A stretch of 64,000 nt of DNA from UBA1858 sp963976865 (lineage in GTDB: Bacteria; Pseudomonadota; Gammaproteobacteria; UBA4575): positions 682,001 through 746,000 of the forward strand of contig CAXBLY010000001.1 of the NCBI GenBank assembly GCA_963976865.1, given 5' to 3'. The notes below the pieces were generated by a model that saw nothing but the letters and a program-made list of their open reading frames with translations, was not told the DNA's origin and searched no databases. The translations under genes were made by a program, and so were the position numbers. This document shows positions 23,986 through 31,377 of this stretch, in pieces (within the stretch, counting starts at the first letter, position 1; each line of letters opens with the position of its first letter).

Positions 23986-24636
23986 ATGACATTCAAAAAA
24001 GAGTTATTTGCCCAGTTTGCCCAGGTAGGAAAATCGCTTAGTAATGGTAACCGACTGGAAATACTGGAATTTTTAGCGCAGGGTGAGCGAACAGTAGACG
24101 AGCTGTCAAAAGCATCTGGTCTTTCTGTAGCCAATACGTCACAACATCTGCAAGGGCTTAGAAGATCCGGGCTGGTTAAAAACAGATCAGAGGGGCAGAA
24201 GTCTTATTATCGTTTAAGTGATTATTCTGTGGTGGCGTTACTGGCACTGATGAGAAAAGTGGCTGAAGATAACCTGGCTGAGATAAACGTTCTGGTCTCA
24301 AATTATCTGGAGTCGAAAGATCAACTGGAACCCATATCGAGAGATGAATTACTCAAGCGAGTAAAAGCGGGTGAAGTTACCCTCATTGATGTTAGACCTG
24401 AAACAGAATACGTATCAGGCCACTTGCCAAAGGCAATGAATATCCCTCTATCGAATATAAAAAAGCAACTCAGTACACTGCCACGTAATAAAGAAGTGAT
24501 TGCCTATTGTCGTGGGCCGTATTGCGTATTAGCGTATGACGCTATTCAAATGCTACGCACACATGGATTTAATGCACGCAGGCTAGAAGACGGATTTCCC
24601 GAATGGAAACTACAGGGCCTGCCGGTAGAGCAGTAA
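23986..24636 (+). CDS. ArsR-family regulator fused to rhodanese domain
   Basis: 216 aa. N-terminal winged helix of the ArsR type (residues ~10-95: LSNGNRLEILEFL, recognition helix SVANTSQHLQGLRRSGL). Then a rhodanese domain (~118-214) with LIDVRPETEYVSGHLPKA and the catalytic loop YCRGPYC, whose Cys can carry a persulfide. Such fusions are thought to sense sulfide, persulfides or oxidants and to repress neighbouring redox genes. Probably co-transcribed with the haem-oxygenase-fold enzyme 48 bp downstream. Confidence 0.9.
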   Translation: MTFKKELFAQFAQVGKSLSNGNRLEILEFLAQGERTVDELSKASGLSVANTSQHLQGLRRSGLVKNRSEGQKSYYRLSDYSVVALLALMRKVAEDNLAEINVLVSNYLESKDQLEPISRDELLKRVKAGEVTLIDVRPETEYVSGHLPKAMNIPLSNIKKQLSTLPRNKEVIAYCRGPYCVLAYDAIQMLRTHGFNARRLEDGFPEWKLQGLPVEQ

Positions 24637-24684
24637 ACAAAAAATAATATTAGCAATAGTCGCGACACTAACAGGGAGGTGATA

Positions 24685-25371
24685 GTGCAAGGGAATAAAT
24701 ATTTGCAGACACTAAAAGAGCAGTTATTAAAGCATGCTATGTTTGATGATCCGTTTATACAAAAGATCGCTACGCTTTCCCGGTTTGAAATCGACAAGGC
24801 TCAATTATTTGCTGAGTTATATTATCCGCATATTCTTAGAACAAGATTATATCAGGCAAATGCATTAGGGATTACACCTGATGAAAATATACAATATGTG
24901 TTAGCAGATATTCTGCACGACGAGTATGGACAGGGCGAACAGAACAATTCACATATGCAGCTATACCGTAATTTTATGCATGCGATAGGGCTTGATATTA
25001 AAGACTCCGCTGAATATACCATTATCCCGGAACTGCAAATGTACATTAGTACCATGGAACAATTAACGCGAAATGGTGACTGGTTGACTGCAATAGCCGC
25101 GGTGGGTGTCGCCAGTGAATGGCCGATACCAAAATATTACGGTCTGCTGCTAAATGGTTTGAGAAAAATACAGGGAATAAAAGAGAAGGACCTGGAATTA
25201 TTTACCGGGCATATTGAGCTGGATGTTGAGCATGCAAATATGATTGAGCAGTCTGTTGTGCCATATCTTGATAATGAGCAAAATCAAGAGCGTTTTAACC
25301 AGGGGATTACTCTTAACATGGAAGCGCGTCGTGTATTTCACGCGGGTTTGTATCGTGAAATCTTTGGATGA
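24685..25371 (+). CDS. Haem-oxygenase-like fold iron-containing redox enzyme
   Basis: 228 aa, all-helical, of the TenA/CADD-like superfamily (iron-containing redox enzyme type). Likely iron ligands are carried by YYPHILRTR, ILHDEYGQGEQNNSH and ELDVEHANMIE, giving a His/Glu/Asp set expected for a di-iron HDO protein. Start is GTG 24685, with GGGAGG ending 5 nt before it; the earlier GTG 24681 frame start overlaps the ribosome site. Reaction unknown. Follows the sulfur/redox sensor ArsR-rhodanese, suggesting it is under that regulator. Confidence 0.77.
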   Translation: MQGNKYLQTLKEQLLKHAMFDDPFIQKIATLSRFEIDKAQLFAELYYPHILRTRLYQANALGITPDENIQYVLADILHDEYGQGEQNNSHMQLYRNFMHAIGLDIKDSAEYTIIPELQMYISTMEQLTRNGDWLTAIAAVGVASEWPIPKYYGLLLNGLRKIQGIKEKDLELFTGHIELDVEHANMIEQSVVPYLDNEQNQERFNQGITLNMEARRVFHAGLYREIFG

Positions 25372-25377
25372 TAAAGT

Positions 25378-26313
25378 CTATTTGTCGGATATCAGGCCTA
25401 TCTGGTTACGGCCCTTGCGTTTGGCTTTGTACATGGCTTTATCAGCATAGGCAATAAACTGGGAGACACATTTTATTTCATTGTCCGGAAAGTTGGAGAC
25501 ACCAATACTTAAGGTGGTGTAAATTTTTTTATCACCAACAGAAAATTTCATTGCTTCAATATTGTTTCTGACTTTTTCGGCGAGTTGTAGGCCGCTCAGG
25601 GAATCTATGTTTGGGCATACTATTGCAAATTCATCGCCACCATAACGACAAACAATGTCTGCTGAGCGTACGGTTTGTATTAGCTTGTCAGCAATATGCT
25701 TGAGAATTTTATCACCAACCTGGTGTCCGTACGTATCATTGATGGTTTTAAAATTATCGACATCAATCATAAATAAACAAAGTGAGCTGAAATCTCTTTT
25801 GGCAGCAATATAGGCACTATTGAGAAAATGAGCAAAAGCTTTTCGGTTGTATGCATTGGTAAGAATATCTTTGGAAAGCTGCTCTTCGATGTAGTCTTTG
25901 TATTCTGCATCCAGTTGATTGTTTAATGAGAATTTGAGCACGGTTGATACACCAATGGATACCTGATCACCATTCCTGATGACGATTTTGCCTGTAAGCT
26001 TGGTGCCATTAACGTAAGTACCGTTGGCACTATTTAAGTCTTCTACTTCTACAGATGAGCCATCAAAACGCATTCTTATATGAGTTCTTGATATTCCTGT
26101 ATCTACAACCTGTATGTCAGCTTCGGGTGAGCGACCCAGTGTTATGTCTGTATCTGGTTCCAGCTGAAACGATAAACCGGTTCTGGGGCCAGAGATTGCT
26201 GTGATGGACACACTAATATTTGAACGGCATTGTTTTTTTAACAATCCATCTGAAGGGCGTGTAACAATTGTGTCGTCAGACAATAATTTTAATATTTGAC
26301 TGGTGTCTTCCAC
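25378..26313 (-). CDS. FHA-GGDEF diguanylate cyclase
   Basis: 311 aa. FHA domain at about residues 38-130 (ITLGRSPEADIQV, SRTHIRMRFDG, LNSANGTYVNG) binds phosphothreonine. A GGDEF domain at about 150-308 has RYGGDEFAIV (G225-F229) and an intact RxxD inhibitory I-site (R216-D219). Active c-di-GMP synthesis with product inhibition is expected, with input from Ser/Thr phosphorylation. Soluble. GTG start at 26313, no clear ribosome site. Convergent to the HDO gene with 6 bp between stops. Confidence 0.92.
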   Translation of the reverse strand: MEDTSQILKLLSDDTIVTRPSDGLLKKQCRSNISVSITAISGPRTGLSFQLEPDTDITLGRSPEADIQVVDTGISRTHIRMRFDGSSVEVEDLNSANGTYVNGTKLTGKIVIRNGDQVSIGVSTVLKFSLNNQLDAEYKDYIEEQLSKDILTNAYNRKAFAHFLNSAYIAAKRDFSSLCLFMIDVDNFKTINDTYGHQVGDKILKHIADKLIQTVRSADIVCRYGGDEFAIVCPNIDSLSGLQLAEKVRNNIEAMKFSVGDKKIYTTLSIGVSNFPDNEIKCVSQFIAYADKAMYKAKRKGRNQIGLISDK

Positions 26314-26476
26314 AGATATGGCTTTAATTTATATTGGACTCTGACTATCCTTAAATTGACTATTTCATTCCACAAAATCAAGCACATACCCAATAAATTA
26401 TTGCTGACGGAATGTAAAATATGCCAATAATGTTAGCTGGCGCACACTGGCAGATGGGTAAAAGGCTGATATCTGG

Positions 26477-27253
26477 TTAAAGCCAGTGTTCACATTTTTT
26501 AACTAAATCAGTCTGGTTTCTGGCATTAAGGCGATTTCTGGCATTTCTAAACTGATTTTCAATCGTGCGAGTGGACTTGCTCAACTGGTCGGCAATCTGT
26601 TTGTAGGTCAGACCTTTTGCAGCAAGCCGGATCGCTATAAGTTCAGATTCAGAAGGCTTGGAAAACATATTATGTAACTTGGGATTGAACCAGTAGTTAC
26701 TAATGCCAGCCAGCGGGCCAAGAAAATCAGAGCAAAATGTATGCATGAACCTGATTTCCTGATCGCTCCAGACATGTGAGTCGACGGTATAGTCGATACA
26801 GGCAATACCAATAGGTTCCCCTTCCCAGTCGAGTTTTTGTAACAGCATTGATCTGCAGGCAGCATCCAGAAAAACATCCTTGAGTTCTTTCAGCGTGTCA
26901 TCTGCTGCTACATCGTTAATAACAACGGGAGAAGATGACTGCCAAATAGCCTGCATGGCAGCATGTCGATTGGGTAACAGTAAACCTGTAATGGAAGGTG
27001 GAGATGTTGCTGAATTCCGAAATTCAGTAATAGGTGTGTAGTGTTTATGTGAGGGAGTCGCAAAGCCTGCGTCTGCGCGGCAGACATTGAGTTCGTTCAC
27101 CAAATATTCCAGTCCAACCTGTACTAGTTGCTTGGGATCTTCTATGACGATAATCATGTGTGCAGCACAATTGAGCATGCGATTACCGCATTCTTTATTT
27201 GAATCGAGGTATTCTTTTCTTAAAGACTGAATTGATGGCAGTTGATCTTTCAA
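26477..27253 (-). CDS. LuxR-type HTH transcriptional regulator with GAF-like sensor
   Basis: 258 aa. The N-terminal ~180 residues look like a GAF-type sensor (IVIEDPKQLVQVGLEYLV, IGIACIDYTVDSHVWSDQE). The C-terminal helix-turn-helix is SESELIAIRLAAKGLTYK followed by STRTIENQFRNARNRL, the LuxR/FixJ type. TTG 27253 is the only start codon after an in-frame stop, so TTG is inferred. Ligand unknown. Divergent from the cupin gene, a possible target. Confidence 0.83.
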   Translation of the reverse strand: MKDQLPSIQSLRKEYLDSNKECGNRMLNCAAHMIIVIEDPKQLVQVGLEYLVNELNVCRADAGFATPSHKHYTPITEFRNSATSPPSITGLLLPNRHAAMQAIWQSSSPVVINDVAADDTLKELKDVFLDAACRSMLLQKLDWEGEPIGIACIDYTVDSHVWSDQEIRFMHTFCSDFLGPLAGISNYWFNPKLHNMFSKPSESELIAIRLAAKGLTYKQIADQLSKSTRTIENQFRNARNRLNARNQTDLVKKCEHWL

Positions 27254-27364
27254 GAAGGCTATCGTGTTGTAGTCTGAATTTCTGTTCTAGGGGTTATTTG
27301 CCATATACGAGATATGAGCACTAACATATTATCGCTATCTGGTTTATACATGAAAGGAATAATA

Positions 27365-27715
27365 ATGGGAATGAAACATTTTGATAAAGCGCAATCGAAG
27401 GATATTAATTCACTCGGTATTGAAGGCATAAATGCATATTTACAGGATACAGTGTCATCCAGTAACGATGCCGCGCCAATATCTGGAGGGTTCTTCAGAA
27501 TGGAGGCAGGCAATCCACTTGAGTACACTTACTCTTATGATGAATGCAAGATCATGCTGGAAGGTGAAATGACAATTACCGAGAGCAATGGAGAAACGGT
27601 AAATCTAAAGCCAGGTGATGTTGTTTATTTTGATAGTGGAACCACTGTTACATTTACTTCGCAATCTTCAGGAACCGCATTTTATGTCGGACAGCGAAAA
27701 TTTGGTGTGTTGTAG
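27365..27715 (+). CDS. Cupin-domain protein, EutQ-like
   Basis: 116 aa from ATG 27365, chosen because AAAGGA lies about 7 nt upstream; the frame extends to 27314 but without a ribosome site. Single cupin barrel: EYTYSYDECKIMLEGEMTI (motif 1 with Glu but few His) and LKPGDVVYFDSGTTVTF (motif 2 with PGD). The metal-binding His residues of motif 1 are largely missing, as in EutQ-like cupins. Perhaps a sugar- or amine-related isomerase or a binding protein; unsure. Confidence 0.75.
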   Translation: MGMKHFDKAQSKDINSLGIEGINAYLQDTVSSSNDAAPISGGFFRMEAGNPLEYTYSYDECKIMLEGEMTITESNGETVNLKPGDVVYFDSGTTVTFTSQSSGTAFYVGQRKFGVL

Positions 27716-27815
27716 AATCCAGATATTACTTGATCTGAATTGTGTTGTACTGAACATGCTTTAGTAGATTTACTATAGATTTGTGATTAATTAAATTATT
27801 ACTGTACTCATCTGG

Positions 27816-28481
27816 TTATTCTGCGGCGAATTCGTTTAAGCGTTTTTCAAAAGTGGATTTCCAGCTACTTGATAATTGCCTGCATTCCAGAATGGATGCA
27901 ATATCTTTTTTAATCTGTCCAGGCTGATACATAAGCTGATTTGCACGTGCGATGCTCCATGCTGGGTTATCTCTTTGAGTTAATACAATTGGGTCGGTCG
28001 CCTGTACGTGGCCTTCCTGTAGAACACGAAAATACCAGCCAGTTCTGCTTGTCTGTTGCACCCAAAAAGGAAGTTTGGCCTGATTGAATTTACGGGCTAA
28101 CTTCCAGCACGGTTGGCGCGGTTGAGACACTTCAACAATGCAAGAACCAATTTTATAAATATCACCAATACAGACATCTTTTTCCAGTAACCCTGATACG
28201 GTGAAATTTTCACCGAATGAACCATTGCAGGGCACAGGTAAATTAATTCGTTTGCGTAACAGGAAGCGGGCACGCTGATTCCAGTAAGTATAATGTTCAA
28301 TGGGATAGACGTTAACGGCTTTATCCAGTCCGCCATGTACAGTCAAATCAGCCTGTTGGTCGCCAGCAAGATTATACTTACTGAGAAAAACCGGACCCTG
28401 GACAGGAGATTTATAGATAGATGTTGTCCAGTCGGCTGCGATGGTTTTAGGTTTTCCTACTTGAATGCTTTCAATATGCAT
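27816..28481 (-). CDS. MOSC-domain protein (YiiM-like)
   Basis: 221 aa from ATG 28481 (MHIESIQVGKPK), the usual N terminus of the family; a GTG at 28508 adds nine residues. MOSC core: NLAGDQQADLTVHGGLDKAVNVYP in two pieces, GSFGENFTVSG, IGDIYKIGSCIVEVSQPRQPC with the conserved Cys that meets the molybdenum cofactor. Likely molybdenum-dependent reduction of N-hydroxylated compounds such as hydroxylaminopurine. Stands alone. Confidence 0.9.
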   Translation of the reverse strand: MHIESIQVGKPKTIAADWTTSIYKSPVQGPVFLSKYNLAGDQQADLTVHGGLDKAVNVYPIEHYTYWNQRARFLLRKRINLPVPCNGSFGENFTVSGLLEKDVCIGDIYKIGSCIVEVSQPRQPCWKLARKFNQAKLPFWVQQTSRTGWYFRVLQEGHVQATDPIVLTQRDNPAWSIARANQLMYQPGQIKKDIASILECRQLSSSWKSTFEKRLNEFAAE

Positions 28482-28554
28482 GATGCAATCATAACTGTTT
28501 AAATTCACATAATAGTGAAATTAATTGGGATACAACAGATTAGGGAATTGATGT

Positions 28555-29343
28555 ATGAGCTGGTGGGGTAAAATTGCAGGTGGTGGTATTGGTCTGGTAC
28601 TGGGCGGTCCACTGGGAGGCATGCTTGGTGCTGTGCTCGGACATCAGGTGGATAAAGCGAAAAAAAATAAAGTGGGTATCGAGGGGAGCTCGCAAGAAAC
28701 AGCACAGGCCGCATTCTTCACAGCAACATTTTCTGTCATGGGGCATATTGCTAAAGCTGATGGTCAAGTAACCCGGCAGGAAATTCAGGCGGCCGAACAG
28801 GTTTTTGAACATATGAATTTTCAGCAGGCTCAACGCGAGGCTGCAATTGAGCTGTTCAATAAAGGCAAACAAAGCGATTTTGATCTTGATGAGGTGTTAA
28901 TTCAGTTCAAAAAAGAATGTGGACGAAAGATTACGTTGATTCAGATGTTTATGCAGATTCAATTGCAGGCCGCCTACGCTGATGGAAGCAAGCACCCGGC
29001 AGAAGACAAAATATTAAAAGATATTTGCAAGGTGCTGGGGTATCCCGTGTCTATGTTGAGTCAGCTGGAAGCCATGCTCTACACTCAGCAGAAAAGCTAT
29101 TCAAACAATCCAAATCAACCGCCCAATCGCTCACAGATTTCTAATGCATATTCAGCGCTAGGGTTAAAGGAGGATGCGAGTAATGAAGAAGTTAAAAAAG
29201 CCTATCGGCGCCTAATGAGTCAGCATCACCCTGATAAATTGATATCCAAGGGATTGCCTGAAGAAATGATACAAGTTGCAACAGATAAATCGAAGCAAAT
29301 TCAAAAAGCGTATGAAATTATTAAAAGTGCCAGAAATAATTAA
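28555..29343 (+). CDS. djlA: Co-chaperone DjlA (TerB + DnaJ domains)
   Basis: 262 aa. A Gly-rich N-terminal membrane segment (IAGGGIGLVLGGPLGGMLG) anchors it in the inner membrane. A TerB-like helical domain follows (~50-160: VMGHIAKADGQVTRQEI, AAYADGSKHPAEDKIL). A C-terminal J domain (~195-260) has YSALGLKEDASNEEVKKAY and the HPD motif in QHHPDKL. It stimulates DnaK at the membrane. Gene order and domain order are standard; no irregularity. Confidence 0.95.
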   Translation: MSWWGKIAGGGIGLVLGGPLGGMLGAVLGHQVDKAKKNKVGIEGSSQETAQAAFFTATFSVMGHIAKADGQVTRQEIQAAEQVFEHMNFQQAQREAAIELFNKGKQSDFDLDEVLIQFKKECGRKITLIQMFMQIQLQAAYADGSKHPAEDKILKDICKVLGYPVSMLSQLEAMLYTQQKSYSNNPNQPPNRSQISNAYSALGLKEDASNEEVKKAYRRLMSQHHPDKLISKGLPEEMIQVATDKSKQIQKAYEIIKSARNN

Positions 29344-29360
29344 ATGCTGATTCTGCTGAA

Positions 29361-29627
29361 TTAATGTAGCGCTACCTGGAGTTCTTGCTGGCTGAATTCT
29401 GGAATTGGATTATTTTGTATTAACTCAAGTACTAACTGCAATGCAAAATCCATTTGTTCCAGATCGACACGATCTGCCTCCTGGCATTGCGCAAGAGAGG
29501 CTTCATAGGATACTTGAGAAACAACAGACAAAGCATAGTCCCGTTCACGTTTACTGGAGCAGGTCTCGAAGTTGTGTATAGCACTGAATACGCGATTGGT
29601 TAACTCTCGATACTCTTCAATATTCAT
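29361..29627 (-). CDS. Small acidic protein of unknown function
   Basis: 88 aa, soluble, predicted largely helical (ELTNRVFSAIHNFETCSSKR, LEQMDFALQLVLELIQNN). Excellent ribosome site AGGGAGG 6 nt before ATG 29627, so translation is likely. Two Cys residues. No family recognised. Convergent to djlA. Confidence 0.65.
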   Translation of the reverse strand: MNIEEYRELTNRVFSAIHNFETCSSKRERDYALSVVSQVSYEASLAQCQEADRVDLEQMDFALQLVLELIQNNPIPEFSQQELQVALH

Positions 29628-29820
29628 GTGGACCTCCCTGTTTTCTCATACATGAGGACCAGACTAATAGTTAGTAAAATAAGTTTCAATTACATGTAGC
29701 CTGGCTTTACTACCGTCTAGAACATAAATCTATCTGAGTGTTAACTGGCGCACACTTACAGACACAAAATCACCTGGCTTATCGGGAATTGAATAAGTCA
29801 GGTGACTGGAAAGATTACGA

Positions 29821-30354
29821 CTAGTTGTGTTCGAGAGTGCTGAATGGATTTAAGAAATGACTATCTTTGGCGGCCAGCTTCACGCCTGGGAATTTGTGAC
29901 TCATGATGTATTGAATACGCGGCTCATTTTTCCTCGTTGTGTAAATGAGGATCAGGTATTTTCCGTCAGCTATATCCTGGTCAAATTCGGCTAATTTTCT
30001 GTTTTTACTGGCAATCCCAGCGAGTCCACCTTCCCAGAGTCCAAATAGCGTCATTAAACCAATCAGGAAGGCATAAACAACGTAAGGCAAATTACCACCA
30101 AACGGTTGCAGGTAAGCGAACACAGCAGCAATAAAGGCACCAATGATAAAGCCCAATATAGCGCCAATAACGCCATCGCGAAGCAGATCCAGTGTTTCCA
30201 GATAATTACTTGAATGCAGGTGTTTTTTTTGAAGACCTGATTCGTCTTTAGAGACAATGTGAATGAACCAGTCCTGAACACCGGCCTGATGTAGTTCATC
30301 AGCAATATTTTCAGTGCTGCCGAGTGTAGACGCCAAATAGTATATTGTTTTCAT
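29821..30354 (-). CDS. Membrane protein with glycine-zipper-like central helices
   Basis: 177 aa. A soluble N-terminal ~58 residues, two central hydrophobic spans (GAILGFIIGAFIAAVFAYL and YVVYAFLIGLMTLFGLW) with GxxxG spacing, then a soluble C-terminal part. The plan recalls stress-linked proteins with an N-terminal ferredoxin-like region and glycine-rich helices, but I cannot name the family with confidence. Strong AGGAGG ribosome site ahead of ATG 30354. Confidence 0.65.
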   Translation of the reverse strand: MKTIYYLASTLGSTENIADELHQAGVQDWFIHIVSKDESGLQKKHLHSSNYLETLDLLRDGVIGAILGFIIGAFIAAVFAYLQPFGGNLPYVVYAFLIGLMTLFGLWEGGLAGIASKNRKLAEFDQDIADGKYLILIYTTRKNEPRIQYIMSHKFPGVKLAAKDSHFLNPFSTLEHN

Positions 30355-30614
30355 TGTTGTCCTCCTAATCAGCTACATAGTTATTGACTATGCTTGTTTG
30401 AATTTTAATTCATTCCAGTGAATAGATATTTTGTACTCTTTTGCGATGGGTATATCAAGACGCATTAAGACTCTGCAAATGCAATGCATAAATCATGCAG
30501 TTGTCACTAATTTATTGATCCTGGTTGCGATATGCAAACGGGTAGCCAGTGAAATAATTAATATTAATAAGTACTGTTTATGTGTATTAATAATTATTTA
30601 AATGAAGACATGGT

Positions 30615-31070
30615 TTATTCGGTATTTGAGCCTGTCAGGCTGGTTGGCTCTGGTGTTCTCCATAACATAACTGTGAGAAATACACCGAGAAGGAAGATCG
30701 CAATACGTAACCAGAATATTTTCAATAGAAAGATAGAAATGGCAAGTGTGCTCCAGATAAAAATGATGGCTTTAACCTTTACATGTCTGGGGATACATCT
30801 GTCACCTTGATAGCTTTTAATTAAGGGACCAAAAAAAGAGTGTTCAAGTAGCCATTGATGAAATTCTGGTGATGATCTGGCAAAACACCCGGCTGCCAAT
30901 AGAATAAAAGGGGTAGTTGGAAGTAATGGCAATACGATGCCAATAACACCAAGAATGATGAAAAACCACCCAGAGCAAATCAGGAAATATTTTTTAGCTT
31001 TATTTTGCATTAGTGGTGTTTCTGGAGTGCCATCCCGTCCTGGTGGGTCCTGGTAGTTAAATCCCATCAT
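30615..31070 (-). CDS. YbaN-like DUF454 inner-membrane protein
   Basis: 151 aa. Family hallmarks are GWFFIILGVIGIVLPLLPTT, FILLAAGCFARSSPEFHQWL and the loop HSFFGPLIKSYQGDRCIP, then two closely spaced helices. Function of the family unknown. The first ~20 residues are polar (NYQDPPGRDGTPETP) and could be untranslated if ATG 31010 is the start. A plus-strand frame over the same bases (30580-30810) is a shadow. Confidence 0.87.
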   Translation of the reverse strand: MMGFNYQDPPGRDGTPETPLMQNKAKKYFLICSGWFFIILGVIGIVLPLLPTTPFILLAAGCFARSSPEFHQWLLEHSFFGPLIKSYQGDRCIPRHVKVKAIIFIWSTLAISIFLLKIFWLRIAIFLLGVFLTVMLWRTPEPTSLTGSNTE

Positions 31071-31377
31071 AGCTTTTTTTAACTGCAGCTTATTTGTCAG
31101 GTCCCAAATCAGTCCGATTGCGGCAAAAAGAAGATTTTATCCATTTATTTCAGAGGGTTAATTGGCAAAGTGTTAACTTCGTCAAATAATTTACTATTAC
31201 TGTTCAATACGTCGTTAAATTGACGCTTTTAAGCCGAATCTGGCTGCTACGTACCCATTGTTATCTCTAAGCTTACTGCGTGGAACTATATCCTATACCG
31301 GGGTATTTCCATAACTTATTGAATAACAAGAATATTATACGGAAAGACGGTTTTCTGTCACATAAAGACTGAGAATC
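31071..31377. other. Upstream region of the DUF11 locus
   Basis: About 305 bp between divergent genes, expected to contain the promoter of the five-gene DUF11 operon. No riboswitch fold or clear operator could be recognised by eye, including no GEMM-type c-di-GMP motif. Confidence 0.5.

Noticed and set aside
30580..30810. Plus-strand 76-aa reading frame
   Set aside because: Fully antisense to the YbaN-like gene over most of its length and without a ribosome site.
31071..31377. Riboswitch, especially a c-di-GMP GEMM type, ahead of the DUF11 locus
   Set aside because: Looked for the conserved GEMM segments and a matching fold by eye; not found.
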